A stretch of DNA of 64,000 nt from Geobacter sp. Lineage in GTDB: Bacteria; Desulfobacterota; Desulfuromonadia; Geobacterales; Geobacteraceae. Location: assembly GCA_003314535.1 (NCBI GenBank), contig POSG01000002.1, positions 310,001 through 374,000 on the forward strand. The letters are read 5' to 3'. Shown one piece after another: positions 1 through 9,192 of the stretch (its first letter is position 1; every line of letters begins with the position of its first letter). The notes beneath the pieces were generated by a model. It was not told the DNA's origin and made no database searches. It saw only the letters and a list, made by a program, of their open reading frames with translations. Position numbers and translations under genes: made by a program.

Positions 1-109
1 AATCGGCGCCCAGATCGTCCATGAATGACGCTTCACCCGTGACTTGCGCCTCATCCACTCCCAGCTGTTCCGCCACTATCTCTTTAACCCTTTTTTCTAT
101 TGACGACAT
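1..109 (-). CDS. acpP: acyl carrier protein, N-terminal 36 residues (cut by window edge)
   Basis: Acyl carrier protein carries growing fatty acids on a phosphopantetheine arm. The minus strand reads [20 protein letters not shown] and continues to DDLGAD, the usual lead-in to the DSL motif, whose serine lies beyond the edge. GGAGG sits 7 bases before the ATG. The gene follows fabG by 101 bases in the same direction, the usual last place in a fab cluster. Confidence 0.93.
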   Translation of the reverse strand, partial: MSSIEKRVKEIVAEQLGVDEAQVTGEASFMDDLGAD

Positions 110-210
110 TTCTTTTCCTCCATTCAATTTGTCTGACTTCGTCAGGTTATGCGAACCTTCACACCTTCTGCTTATTAACATGAAATCCGAAAATTGCAAA
201 AACTATTTTT

Positions 211-951
211 TCACATGTGCATTCCGCCATTCACCGACAACACTTGGCCGGTAATATAGCTTCCCAAGTCCGAAACGAGAAAATAGACCGCATTGGCGAT
301 ATCTTCCGGGGCGCCGAACCTGTTGACCGGGATCTGCTTCAAAAGTTCTTCACGGATGTTTTCCGCCAGCACGCCGGTCATGTCGGTCTCGATGAAGCCG
401 GGCGCAACCGCGTTCACTGTGATGTTCCTCTTTGCATATTCCCGGGCGACCGCCTTGGTGAAACCGATGATGCCGGCCTTGCTGGCGCAGTAATTAGCTT
501 GTCCCAGGTTGCCCATTTCACCAACCACCGAACTGATATTGACTATCCTTCCGCTTTTGGCCTTGGCCATAAGCTTGACTGCTTCACGAGTGCAGTAGAA
601 AGTCCCGTTCAGATTCACGTCGATGACCGAGGCCCAGTCCTCGTCCTTCATTCGCATCAGCAGGCCGTCCCTGGTAATTCCCGCGTTATTGACCAGAATG
701 TCGATGCGGCCGAACTCCTTCACCACCAGTTGGAACAGGGCTTCAACATCAGCGGCAATACTCACGTCAGCCTTGAAGGGGATGGCCCGACCGCCCATCG
801 ATACGATTTCTTCGGCCGTTCGGCTCGCCCTTTCAAGGGACGTAGCCGTAACGATCAGTTCCGCGCCTTCGCCTGCAAGTTTGAGCGCAACAGCCCTGCC
901 GATTCCCCGGGAGGCCCCGGTCACAACCGCCTTCTTGCCAGTCAGGTTCAT
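211..951 (-). CDS. fabG: 3-oxoacyl-[acyl-carrier-protein] reductase
   Basis: NADPH-dependent reductase that turns 3-oxoacyl-ACP into 3-hydroxyacyl-ACP in type II fatty acid synthesis (cytosol). It is a 246-residue short-chain dehydrogenase. The cofactor motif TGASRGIG is at residues 11-18, NNAG at 88-91, and the catalytic set N113, S141, Y154, K158 (in NYCASK) is intact. Its ATG overlaps the fabD stop by four bases, so translation is probably coupled. Length and motifs fit FabG without anomaly. Confidence 0.97.
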   Translation of the reverse strand: MNLTGKKAVVTGASRGIGRAVALKLAGEGAELIVTATSLERASRTAEEIVSMGGRAIPFKADVSIAADVEALFQLVVKEFGRIDILVNNAGITRDGLLMRMKDEDWASVIDVNLNGTFYCTREAVKLMAKAKSGRIVNISSVVGEMGNLGQANYCASKAGIIGFTKAVAREYAKRNITVNAVAPGFIETDMTGVLAENIREELLKQIPVNRFGAPEDIANAVYFLVSDLGSYITGQVLSVNGGMHM

Positions 952-1880
952 GCGCCCTCCCCTGCCAGTGCCTTGAATCCGGCCAAATCGTCAAAGTTCC
1001 TGGCTACAGCATTCTTGTCAATTTTCTTTACCAGGCCTGAAAGCACCTTGCCCGCTCCGGTCTCCACGAATTGCGTGACTCCCAGTGAAATCATTTCCCT
1101 GACCGACGACTCCCATAAAACCGGCGAGCTTATCTGCGAGACGAGCAGTCCCTTGATACGGGCCGCGTCAGTATAAGGTTTTGCTTCCACATTGCTGATG
1201 ACCGGGATCTTCGGGTTCTTCACCACGATCCTTTCCAGCTCTTCGCCGAGACGCTCACCTGCCGTTGTCATGAGGGCGCAGTGTGACGGAACGCTGACAG
1301 GCAGGAGCAGCACCTTCCGTATGCCCCGGGCCTTTGCCAGCCCGATTGCACGGTTCACCGCCGTTGCCTGCCCGGAAATGACAATCTGGCCGGGGCAGTT
1401 GTAATTGGCAGGGACGACAATCTCGCCCTGGGATGCCTCTGAACAGACATCTTCCACCACTTCCGGGTCCGCGCCGAGAACAGCCGCCATGGCGCCTGCA
1501 CCGACCGGCACCGCCTGCTGCATGAACTGGCCGCGGGAGCGGACTATGCGCAGGGCATCTCCGAACTCGACGGCTTCGGATGCTACCAGGGCGGAATATT
1601 CGCCGAGGGAATGGCCGGCTGCGAAGCTGAATGACAGGCCTGTTTCGGTATCCAACAGCCTCTTGAAAGCAATGCTTGTAGTCAGCAATGCCGGCTGGGT
1701 ATTCTCGGTCATCTGCAGTTCGCTTTCAGGACCTTCGAAACAAAGACGTGAAAGCCCGAAGCCTAGCGAATCGTCCGCCTCTTCATAGGTCTGCCTGACA
1801 ACGGGAAAATTTTCAGCCAGTTCTTTCCCCATGCCCGGATACTGGGACCCTTGACCAGGAAAAATCAGTGCATTTGTCAC
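948..1880 (-). CDS. fabD: malonyl-CoA:ACP transacylase
   Basis: Moves malonyl groups from CoA to ACP to supply chain extension. The start is taken as GTG at 1880 (reading MTNALIFPGQGSQ) because AGGAG lies 7 bases before it and the family begins this way; an ATG at 1928 is open but lies in the fabH tail. The 310-residue protein has GQGSQ near residue 9, nucleophile S91 in GHSLG, and H200. It overlaps fabG by four bases. Confidence 0.96.
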   Translation of the reverse strand: MTNALIFPGQGSQYPGMGKELAENFPVVRQTYEEADDSLGFGLSRLCFEGPESELQMTENTQPALLTTSIAFKRLLDTETGLSFSFAAGHSLGEYSALVASEAVEFGDALRIVRSRGQFMQQAVPVGAGAMAAVLGADPEVVEDVCSEASQGEIVVPANYNCPGQIVISGQATAVNRAIGLAKARGIRKVLLLPVSVPSHCALMTTAGERLGEELERIVVKNPKIPVISNVEAKPYTDAARIKGLLVSQISSPVLWESSVREMISLGVTQFVETGAGKVLSGLVKKIDKNAVARNFDDLAGFKALAGEGA

Positions 1881-1900
1881 TACCCGACTCCTTTTCTGGA

Positions 1901-2881
1901 TTACCAGCGCATCAGGACGGAAGCCCATGTCAGACCACCGCCGAATGAATCGAGGAGAAGGATGTCCCCCTCCTTCACCCTGCCTAACCGGTTGGCCTCG
2001 TCGAGAGCTATGGGAATCGATGCTGCCGAAGTATTGCCGAAACGGTCGAGATTCACGTATACCCTGTCCTTTTCCAGACCGAGCCTCTTTCCTATGGCGT
2101 CAATGATCCTCTTGTTTGCCTGGTGGGGAATGAACAGGTCGATATCCGCGGTCTGGAGTCCTTTCACTGCCAGCACTTCATTGGCGGCATCCTCCATCGC
2201 CCTGACCGCAAGCTTGAAGACTTCATTCCCCTGCATCTTTATGAAAGTCATCTTCTCGTCCAGGACGCGAGCCGACGCCGGGTTTCTGCTGCCGCATGCA
2301 GGCTGGTGCAAAAGTTCCCAGTATGATCCGTCGGAATGGATGCGGGTCGCAAGAACACCATTTTCGCCTTCACGGCCTTCCAGGATTACTGCGCCTGCAC
2401 CGTCTCCGAAAAGTACACAGGAATTCCTGTCCGTCCAGTCAGTAATGCGGGTAAGGGTTTCCGCGCCAATCACCAAGGCCCTTCTGGCCATCCCTGCCTG
2501 AATGTGGGAATTTGCCATGGTCAGCCCGAACAGGAAGCCCGAACAGGCAGCCGAAATGTCGAACGCAACAGCCTTTGTCGCCTTGAGATTGTTCTGCACC
2601 AGGCAGGCGGTGGCCGGAAAGGGAAAATCCGGGGTAACCGTCGCCACGATGATAAGATCAAGGTCCATCGGTGTCAGCCCGGCCATTTCAAGGGCGCGCT
2701 CGGCAGCACGCGTAGCGAACAGCGAGGTAAATTCGTCTTCGGCGGCTACCCGCCTTTCCTTTATCCCCGTCCTTGTGGTAATCCACTCATCTGTCGTATC
2801 TACGGTTTTTTCCAGATCGAAGTTGGTCAAGACCCTGTCGGGAACCGCTGATCCGGTCCCCACTATGCGAGATAAAACCAT
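1901..2881 (-). CDS. fabH: beta-ketoacyl-ACP synthase III
   Basis: Starts fatty acid synthesis by condensing acetyl-CoA (or another short acyl-CoA) with malonyl-ACP. The 326-residue form starting MVLSRIVGTG matches the family; an upstream ATG at 2923 would add 14 residues inside plsX. The catalytic triad C113 (SAACSGF), H253 (PHQAN) and N283 (GNTSAAS) is present. It lies 13 bases after plsX and 20 before fabD, within one operon. Confidence 0.96.
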   Translation of the reverse strand: MVLSRIVGTGSAVPDRVLTNFDLEKTVDTTDEWITTRTGIKERRVAAEDEFTSLFATRAAERALEMAGLTPMDLDLIIVATVTPDFPFPATACLVQNNLKATKAVAFDISAACSGFLFGLTMANSHIQAGMARRALVIGAETLTRITDWTDRNSCVLFGDGAGAVILEGREGENGVLATRIHSDGSYWELLHQPACGSRNPASARVLDEKMTFIKMQGNEVFKLAVRAMEDAANEVLAVKGLQTADIDLFIPHQANKRIIDAIGKRLGLEKDRVYVNLDRFGNTSAASIPIALDEANRLGRVKEGDILLLDSFGGGLTWASVLMRW

Positions 2882-2894
2882 TCGTCCCACCTTT

Positions 2895-3935
2895 TCAGCA
2901 GGCAGCCTGGCCGGTCTCCCCATCTTTTGGCTGTCCGCATGCCGTAATATATTCCTGCAGTTTTTCCGCCATCTTCTCGTTTACGCCCTTGCGCGCATAT
3001 TCGTGCGCAAAGCGGATGGCATTCTTAATAGCCTTCGCGCTGGAGCCCCCATGGCAAATCATGCCCACCCCATTGATTCCCAGGAGCGGAGCTCCGCCGT
3101 ACTCCGAATAATCGACCTTCTTTTTGAATCTCCTGAACGCGCCGCGCACGAACAGGTAGCCGGCCATTGACAACATGCTCCCCTTGATCTCAGCCTTCAG
3201 CATCTTGCCTGCAGCCTCGGCCAGACCCTCGGAAACCTTGAGTACCACATTGCCGACAAAGCCGTCACAGACAGCCACGTCGGCATTGCCGTTGAAGACA
3301 TCACGTCCTTCCACATACCCGAGATAGTTGAAGCGCACTCCCCGAAGAATACCGTTTGTCTCGCGGGTCAGCTCGTTGCCCTTGCTTTCCTCCTCTCCAT
3401 TGGAGAGGAGACCGACCCTCGGGTTTTCGATATCGAGAAAGTACTTGGCGTAAACCTCGCCCATCACGGCGAACTGAACCAGATGCTGTGGCTTGCAGTC
3501 GACATTTCCGCCCACATCGAGCACCAGGGTCTTCCCAAGCGGCGTAGGGAAAATCGTGGCAATGGCAGGACGGTCGATTCCTTTCAGCCTGCCCAGGAGA
3601 AACATTCCGGCGGCCATCGTTGCGCCGGAATTGCCGGCGCTTACGACAGCGTCGGCCTTTCCTTCCTTAACGAGCTCGTAAGCGACTCTTATTGAAGAGT
3701 TCTTCTTCCGCCGCACGGCATCAGAGGCGGAATCATGCATTCCAACAACCTCGCTGGCATGGACTACGGAAATGGCCAGCCCGTTGCAATCGTGCTTATC
3801 CAGCTGCCTTCGGAGCACCTGCTCGTTTCCGACCAGGGTGATGGCTATTCCATACTCCCGAGCTGCAGCAACCGCCCCCTCCACTTCAATCGCAGGAGCG
3901 TTGTCTCCACCCATTGCGTCTACGGCAACTCTCAT
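2895..3935 (-). CDS. plsX: phosphate acyltransferase PlsX
   Basis: Makes acyl-phosphate from acyl-ACP, the donor for PlsY at the start of phospholipid synthesis; a peripheral membrane enzyme. The 346-residue protein opens with the family signature [12 protein letters not shown] and carries [12 protein letters not shown] and GFVGNVVLK. It sits between rpmF (44-base gap) and fabH, the order found in many bacteria, linking ribosome and lipid supply. No abnormal feature seen. Confidence 0.96.
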   Translation of the reverse strand: MRVAVDAMGGDNAPAIEVEGAVAAAREYGIAITLVGNEQVLRRQLDKHDCNGLAISVVHASEVVGMHDSASDAVRRKKNSSIRVAYELVKEGKADAVVSAGNSGATMAAGMFLLGRLKGIDRPAIATIFPTPLGKTLVLDVGGNVDCKPQHLVQFAVMGEVYAKYFLDIENPRVGLLSNGEEESKGNELTRETNGILRGVRFNYLGYVEGRDVFNGNADVAVCDGFVGNVVLKVSEGLAEAAGKMLKAEIKGSMLSMAGYLFVRGAFRRFKKKVDYSEYGGAPLLGINGVGMICHGGSSAKAIKNAIRFAHEYARKGVNEKMAEKLQEYITACGQPKDGETGQAAC

Positions 3936-3979
3936 AGACTTCTGTCCGGTATGCGCATGATATTACAGACCGCCTTGCC

Positions 3980-4162
3980 CTAGAGGTCTTCGGCCTTGAT
4001 GACTTCCTTGCCCTTGTACATGCCGCAGGAGGGACAAACCCTGTGGGGAAGCTTCGGCGCCTTGCACTGGGGACAGGTGGAAACACTGGGAGGCGTCAGG
4101 AAATCGTGCGCTCTCCTCATATTCTTGCGGGATTTGGAAGTTTTCTTCTTTGGGACTGCCAT
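3980..4162 (-). CDS. rpmF: 50S ribosomal protein L32
   Basis: Small protein of the large ribosomal subunit. The 60 residues begin [20 protein letters not shown], the L32 signature, and contain two CxxC pairs (CPQC near 36-39 and CPSC near 49-52), so this is the zinc-binding form rather than the cysteine-free paralogue used under zinc shortage. It is 15 bases after yceD in the same operon. Confidence 0.97.
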   Translation of the reverse strand: MAVPKKKTSKSRKNMRRAHDFLTPPSVSTCPQCKAPKLPHRVCPSCGMYKGKEVIKAEDL

Positions 4163-4177
4163 CGGTTGATTCTCCTT

Positions 4178-4714
4178 CTATTTATTAACGGTAAAGTCTT
4201 TCAGCGCACTGAATGTGAAGCCTGCGGCGGAACGGGCGCATTCGCAATCTCCTGCATTAAGGTCCGCTCCGCAGTTGCTGCACAACCCTTTGCAATCCTC
4301 CCGGCAGAGAGGTTTCAAGGGGATCTCCATGAGGACCTGTTCTTCAACTTCATTGGTAAAGTCTATTGTATCGCCTTCATACGAAACAGACACCAGGTCT
4401 TCTTCGGCAAGGGCTATTTCTTCTTCCAGCGGAACCCTGGAAGCCTTCGTGTAGAAAATCGTGAATTCTGCTTCCAGAGACGCATCGTATTCTGCCAGGC
4501 AACGGGAACAATTGAAACAGGCCCTCGTCTTTATACGCCCGTGCACCCTTATGTGATCGAACTCTTTTGCAACCGTGAAATCAAGCTGCAACGGCTCGAG
4601 AAAGCGGCATTCGCCATTATCCTGCAGTTCGGTCAACGAGGGAAAATCGGAAACCGGTTCGCTGGCCGACAGGAGCAGCGGCTTGTCAGAAAGTCCCTCA
4701 ACCCTTATTTTCAC
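4178..4714 (-). CDS. yceD: DUF177 (YceD) family protein
   Basis: YceD/DUF177 proteins are encoded beside rpmF in most bacteria; E. coli YceD has been linked to 23S rRNA accumulation. The exact biochemical role here is not known. The 178-residue protein has the family CSRCL motif near the middle and a CREDCKGLCSNCGADLN zinc-ribbon-like tail. It is the first gene of the yceD-rpmF-plsX-fab operon and is read from the promoter at 4749-4778. Confidence 0.9.
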   Translation of the reverse strand: MKIRVEGLSDKPLLLSASEPVSDFPSLTELQDNGECRFLEPLQLDFTVAKEFDHIRVHGRIKTRACFNCSRCLAEYDASLEAEFTIFYTKASRVPLEEEIALAEEDLVSVSYEGDTIDFTNEVEEQVLMEIPLKPLCREDCKGLCSNCGADLNAGDCECARSAAGFTFSALKDFTVNK

Positions 4715-4748
4715 TGTATTTCACCATGCTCCACATCGAAAGTGTTGG

Positions 4749-4778
4749 AGTATAAAGATATGTCAATATCTTTGTCAA
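4749..4778 (-). promoter_or_regulatory. sigma-70-type promoter of the yceD-rpmF-fab operon
   Basis: On the minus strand, TTGACA (4778-4773) is a perfect -35 box and TATACT (4754-4749) a five-of-six -10 box, with 18 bases between; TTATAC one base earlier gives 17. Transcription would begin about 25-30 bases before the yceD ATG. The rest of the 4715-4932 gap shows no gene. Confidence 0.7.
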
Positions 4779-4932
4779 GGAAAATAAACACCTCGCATGA
4801 CCGGCAAAAACGCGCAGCGGGTTGGTGTAAACCATCAATATTCATTAGGGCTTGCCCGATTTCATTTTTTGATATAGAAAGGTTTCCGCCGGACCGAATA
4901 CCATTTCACCGAAAGTTAAAGAGATTGTTGAA

Positions 4933-5412
4933 ATGATGCCGTCAAAACCATTCCATATCGTGTTGGTAGAACCTGAAATCCCTCCCAATACGGGCAATAT
5001 CGCCCGTCTGTGCGGGGCCACCGGAACGGTCCTGCACCTCGTCGGCAAGCTGGGTTTTTCCACCGACGACAGGAGCCTCAAAAGGGCTGGACTTGACTAC
5101 TGGAGCGAAGTCGATGTCCGTTACTGGCCTGACCTGGAAACCCTCTTGAAAGCCTACCCTTCCGGACGATTCTTCCTTACCAGCAAGAAAGCCGTTAAAA
5201 CCCATGTGGAAGTCGAATTCCGCGAGGGAGACTTCCTGGTTTTCGGAAAGGAAACCGCCGGCCTTCCCCATGACCTTCTGGATGCGAATCCCGAAACCTC
5301 CATCAGGATACCGATTTTCGGCAAAGTGCGAAGCCTGAATCTTTCCACTGCCGCAGGCATCGTGCTCTACGAGGCTCTTCGCCAGACCGGATGCCTTACC
5401 GACCGGAAATGA
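4933..5412 (+). CDS. trmL: tRNA (cytidine(34)-2'-O)-methyltransferase
   Basis: SPOUT-fold enzyme that methylates the 2'-hydroxyl of the wobble base in tRNA-Leu isoacceptors. The 159-residue protein begins with ATG-ATG and reads FHIVLVEPEIPPNTGNIARL, the TrmL signature. It also has the SAM-binding knot stretch FGKETAGLP and the C-terminal SLNLSTAAGIVLYEALRQ. It converges on aspS with a 21-base gap. The second ATG (4936) is an equal candidate for the start. Confidence 0.94.
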   Translation: MMPSKPFHIVLVEPEIPPNTGNIARLCGATGTVLHLVGKLGFSTDDRSLKRAGLDYWSEVDVRYWPDLETLLKAYPSGRFFLTSKKAVKTHVEVEFREGDFLVFGKETAGLPHDLLDANPETSIRIPIFGKVRSLNLSTAAGIVLYEALRQTGCLTDRK

Positions 5413-5433
5413 GCCGCACATTCACTCCTTGAC

Positions 5434-7218
5434 TCAGCTGGCCGCCTTCACCTTCAGGCCCAACTCGCGCAACTGTTTCTGATCGACCAGTGACGGAGCT
5501 TCGGACATGAGGCATGCGCCTTTCTGCGTCTTCGGAAACGCAATGACGTCGCGGATCGATTCGCTGCCGGTCAGCAGCATGATCAGACGGTCCATGCCGA
5601 AGGCAATCCCTCCATGGGGAGGCGTACCGTATTCGAGAGCATCGAGCAGGAATCCGAACTTTGCCCGCGCATCCTCGTCACTGAGCCCCAGCATGCGGAA
5701 CATCTGCGACTGGACAGCCTCCTGGTGGATCCTGATACTTCCGCCACCCACCTCGTTGCCGTTCAGAACCAGGTCGTAAGCCTTTGCCCTGCATCTGCCC
5801 GGATCGGGCTCCAAATGCTCAAGGTCTTCGTCCATTGGCGCAGTAAACGGATGGTGAACGGCCACCCACCTCTTTTCATCGCCGTCCCATTCCAGGAGCG
5901 GGAAATCGGTGATCCAGACAAAGCTGTAAACATCGTCGTCAACCAGGTCGAGCATGCGGGCAAGACGGTTTCTCAGCCTGCCGAGAGAATCGTTGACGAC
6001 TTTTGGCTTGTCCGCCACGAACAGGAGCAGGTCGCCTTCCTCAGCGGAAAACGCCGCATCTATCGCGGAGATTTCCGCTGCGGTAAAAAACTTGGCGATG
6101 GGAGATTGCCATCCATCCGGCGTCATTTTCACGTAGGCCAAGCCCTTTGCGCCGTATACTTTTACGAATTCGGTAAGTTCGTCTATCTCCTTGCGGGAAA
6201 GGGAGGCGCACCCCTTGGCGTTGATCCCCTTGACGATGCCCCCGCCGGCTACCACGTCGGCGAAAACTTTGAATCCGCTCCCGGCCACCAGGTCGGAAAG
6301 CTCGACAAGCTCCAGGCCGAAACGGACGTCCGGGTTGTCCACCCCGAAACGCCGGATCGCCTCACCGTAGGTCATCCTCGGCATGGGAAGCTGTACCCGG
6401 ACCCCCTTTGTTTCCTGGAAGATCCTGGCCATCAGCCCTTCCATGATGGTGATGACTTCTTCACGATCCACGAAGGACAGCTCGCAGTCGATCTGGGTGA
6501 ACTCCGGTTGGCGGTCCGCGCGAAGGTCCTCGTCACGGAAACAGCGCACTATCTGGTAGTAGCGGTCGAAACCGGAAACCATCAATATCTGCTTGAACAG
6601 CTGGGGCGACTGGGGAAGAGCGTAGAAGCTGCCCTGGCTGATGCGGGAAGGAACCAGGAAATCACGTGCCCCCTCGGGTGTGGATTTGGTCAGATAGGGG
6701 GTCTCTATCTCGACAAAGCCGCTGGAAGCCAGGTAATCCCGGGATATACGGCACACTTCGGACCTGAGGAGCAGGTTCTTCTGCAGGACGGGACGCCTGA
6801 GGTCCAGGTAGCGGTGCTTCAGGCGGATATTCTCCGCCACTTCGACATGCTCGTCGAGGGTGAACGGCAAAGCCTTGGCACGGTTCAGGACCTTGCACTC
6901 GGTAACCAGTACTTCCACCTCTCCGGTTTTCAGTGATTGATTGACCGTTCCTTCGGGCCGGGGAGCTACCTTGCCCCGGATTGCCAGCACGTATTCGTTC
7001 CGTATTCCTTCTGCCTTCCGGTGAGCCTCCGGGTTTCTTTCCGGGTCGAAAACAACCTGTGCGATTCCCTCGCGGTCACGCAGGTCGATGAATATCAGAC
7101 CGCCGTGATCACGACGCCGCAATGCCCACCCCATCAACACCACCTCGCTGCCTATGTCTTGTGCGGAGATCGTCCCGCAATAACGGTCTCTTCTCCAGTC
7201 ATCTAGATAATCAATCAC
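5434..7218 (-). CDS. aspS: aspartate--tRNA ligase (bacterial type)
   Basis: Class II aminoacyl-tRNA synthetase charging tRNA-Asp. The start is set at GTG 7218 (reads [15 protein letters not shown]) because GGAGG lies 6 bases upstream; an ATG at 7278 overlaps the promoter. The 594 residues carry an N-terminal OB fold, the long GAD insertion typical of bacterial Asp[20 protein letters not shown] (motif 2) and GIAFGMDRL (motif 3). The bacterial-length form may be non-discriminating (Asp/Asn), which sequence reading alone cannot settle. Confidence 0.96.
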   Translation of the reverse strand: MIDYLDDWRRDRYCGTISAQDIGSEVVLMGWALRRRDHGGLIFIDLRDREGIAQVVFDPERNPEAHRKAEGIRNEYVLAIRGKVAPRPEGTVNQSLKTGEVEVLVTECKVLNRAKALPFTLDEHVEVAENIRLKHRYLDLRRPVLQKNLLLRSEVCRISRDYLASSGFVEIETPYLTKSTPEGARDFLVPSRISQGSFYALPQSPQLFKQILMVSGFDRYYQIVRCFRDEDLRADRQPEFTQIDCELSFVDREEVITIMEGLMARIFQETKGVRVQLPMPRMTYGEAIRRFGVDNPDVRFGLELVELSDLVAGSGFKVFADVVAGGGIVKGINAKGCASLSRKEIDELTEFVKVYGAKGLAYVKMTPDGWQSPIAKFFTAAEISAIDAAFSAEEGDLLLFVADKPKVVNDSLGRLRNRLARMLDLVDDDVYSFVWITDFPLLEWDGDEKRWVAVHHPFTAPMDEDLEHLEPDPGRCRAKAYDLVLNGNEVGGGSIRIHQEAVQSQMFRMLGLSDEDARAKFGFLLDALEYGTPPHGGIAFGMDRLIMLLTGSESIRDVIAFPKTQKGACLMSEAPSLVDQKQLRELGLKVKAAS

Positions 7219-7256
7219 GAAAAACCTCCGGTTCAGGGATAGTTCGAAACTTATGG

Positions 7257-7285
7257 AGTATACTGGAAATATATCCACGCATCAA
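7257..7285 (-). promoter_or_regulatory. sigma-70-type promoter of aspS
   Basis: Minus strand TTGATG (7285-7280), 17-base spacer, TATACT (7262-7257). Transcription would start about 30 bases before the GTG of aspS. Confidence 0.55.
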
Positions 7286-7342
7286 GGATTAATCATATGC
7301 CGGCAGTCCGGATGCGGCGCCGGAAACCCGGCAACGCATTCT

Positions 7343-8158
7343 TTACAGCAATGCGCGTATTTCCCTGGTCAACCCGGCGAACTCAACCAGGGACAGTGTT
7401 TCTCCCCGTCTTTTTCCGTCGATGCCGGCCCTTTCGAGCGCTGTTTCAATAACGGCTTCACCTGCCACCAGGGACAGGCTCTTGAGGCAATTGGCAAGAG
7501 TTTTCCGTCGCTGCCCGAAGGCCGCCTTGACAACCTTGCGGAACAGGTCTTCGTCGCCCACATCGACCCGCGGCGACTGCAGAACCCGAAACCGCAGTAC
7601 CGCGGATTCGACCTTGGGCACGGGTCTGAACGAAGTGGGCTTTACCAGGCAGACCCTCTCAATGTCGAAATAGTTCGCGCACAAAACGGTCAGTATGCCG
7701 TAGTCCCTGCATCCCGGCCCGGCCACGAGCCGGTCTCCCACCTCCTTCTGGAGCATGAGCACCATCCGTGAGATCAAAGACCGGCATTCCAGGAATGCAA
7801 AGAGTATCTGGGACGAAATGTTGTAAGGCAGGTTGGCGACAACCTTCCACCTCCCTGGCCTGCGTTCGCTGAGGAGCCCCCGGATATCAATGCGCAGAAT
7901 ATCGCCATGAACTATCTCGACGTTCTCCACCTCAGCCAGTTTTTCATGAAGAACGGGCAGGAGGTCCCGGTCCCTTTCAACCGCCACAACACAACCCGAA
8001 GAAGCTGAAAGTCGGGATGTCAGCGCCCCCCTTCCCGGCCCGATTTCAAGGACGGCATCATCAGCGTTCAACTGCGCGGCGTCAATAATCCTTGAAACGA
8101 TATTCCCGTCCACCAGGAAGTTCTGCCCGAGCGACTTTTTCGCCCTTGTCCTTTCCAT
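7343..8158 (-). CDS. rsmA: 16S rRNA (adenine(1518/1519)-N6)-dimethyltransferase
   Basis: KsgA/RsmA dimethylates two adenines near the 3' end of 16S rRNA during small-subunit maturation. The 271-residue form begins MERTRAKKSLGQNFLVD; GQNFL at 11-15, SAM loop EIGPGRG at 38-44 and catalytic NLPYN are all present. Its ATG shares one base with the tsaD stop codon (TGATG), so the two are translationally coupled. Confidence 0.96.
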   Translation of the reverse strand: MERTRAKKSLGQNFLVDGNIVSRIIDAAQLNADDAVLEIGPGRGALTSRLSASSGCVVAVERDRDLLPVLHEKLAEVENVEIVHGDILRIDIRGLLSERRPGRWKVVANLPYNISSQILFAFLECRSLISRMVLMLQKEVGDRLVAGPGCRDYGILTVLCANYFDIERVCLVKPTSFRPVPKVESAVLRFRVLQSPRVDVGDEDLFRKVVKAAFGQRRKTLANCLKSLSLVAGEAVIETALERAGIDGKRRGETLSLVEFAGLTREIRALL

Positions 8159-9183
8159 CAGCCGAACATCCCCCTGTCTATCCTGTCCAGAGACCATACG
8201 GTCCTTGCATCCAGATCAAGTCCGCTCCTGATCCCCATTTCCAGATAATGGTCAGCGGGTACTGCTATCATGGCGCCATTGTCGGTACAAAGCACGGGTG
8301 AAGGAACGCAAAGCTCCACTCCTTCCTGATCAGCCATGTCTGTCATGCTCCTGCGAAGCTCGTGGTTGCAGGCCACCCCCCCTGCAACCACGAGCCTCTT
8401 AACCCCGGCGGTACGGATGGCCAACCTGGTTTTCTCGACCAGGACCTGGCATACGGCTGCCTGGAATGAAGCACAGAGGTCATTCAGCGCCGGCCCTTCT
8501 ATTGAGCGGGGATTGTTCCTGACATACTGCAGTACAGCGGTCTTCAAACCACTGAAACTGAAATTGCAGCTGCCGTCATGCAACAGCGGCCGGGGAAGCC
8601 TGACCGCATCCGGGTCACCTTCGGCAGCCAACCTGTCGACTATCGAACCGCCCGGATAGGGAAGCCCGATAATCTTGGCAACCTTGTCGAAAGCCTCTCC
8701 TGCCGCATCGTCCCTTGTCTGTCCCAGGATGCGGTAGCGGCCGAATCCGTCCACCTTGTAGAGATGGGTATGCCCCCCCGAAACCACCAGGGCCAGGAAG
8801 GGAAATGGCACATGCTTCTCAAGCCGGACGGCGAACATGTGCCCTTCTATGTGATGCACCCCGACAAGGGGAAGATTGCGCGCATAAGCCAGGGACTTCG
8901 CCATAGAGATTCCCACGAGCAGTGATCCTGCCAGGCCCGGGCCCTGCGTTACCGCGATTCCTTCTATTTGGTCGAGTGCCGTGTCCGCTTTCAAGAGCGC
9001 CTCTTCAACCACGTAGGAGACGACTTCTATGTGCTTCCTCGATGCGATCTCAGGCACCACCCCGCCATAGGCCGCATGCACTGCCTCCTGGGAGGCGATG
9101 ACATTGGAAAGCACTTTTGCGCCCCCCTCTACAACGGCAGCCGACGTTTCGTCACAAGATGTTTCTATTGCCAGCAATTTCAT
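8158..9183 (-). CDS. tsaD: tRNA N6-adenosine threonylcarbamoyltransferase
   Basis: Kae1/TsaD transfers the threonylcarbamoyl group to A37 of ANN-decoding tRNAs, together with TsaB and TsaE. The 341 residues start MKLLAIETSCDETSAAVVEG; the metal-binding HHIEGH motif and the ASKH-fold phosphate loops VVSGGHTHL and VAGGVACN are present. It lies 9 bases downstream of the PIN-PhoH gene and is fused at the stop/start to rsmA. Confidence 0.97.
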   Translation of the reverse strand: MKLLAIETSCDETSAAVVEGGAKVLSNVIASQEAVHAAYGGVVPEIASRKHIEVVSYVVEEALLKADTALDQIEGIAVTQGPGLAGSLLVGISMAKSLAYARNLPLVGVHHIEGHMFAVRLEKHVPFPFLALVVSGGHTHLYKVDGFGRYRILGQTRDDAAGEAFDKVAKIIGLPYPGGSIVDRLAAEGDPDAVRLPRPLLHDGSCNFSFSGLKTAVLQYVRNNPRSIEGPALNDLCASFQAAVCQVLVEKTRLAIRTAGVKRLVVAGGVACNHELRRSMTDMADQEGVELCVPSPVLCTDNGAMIAVPADHYLEMGIRSGLDLDARTVWSLDRIDRGMFG

Positions 9184-9192
9184 ATGAAACCT

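Noticed and set aside
5614-6936. Plus-strand frame of 440 codons opposite aspS
   Set aside because: Antisense to a conserved synthetase; composition is that of a shadow frame.
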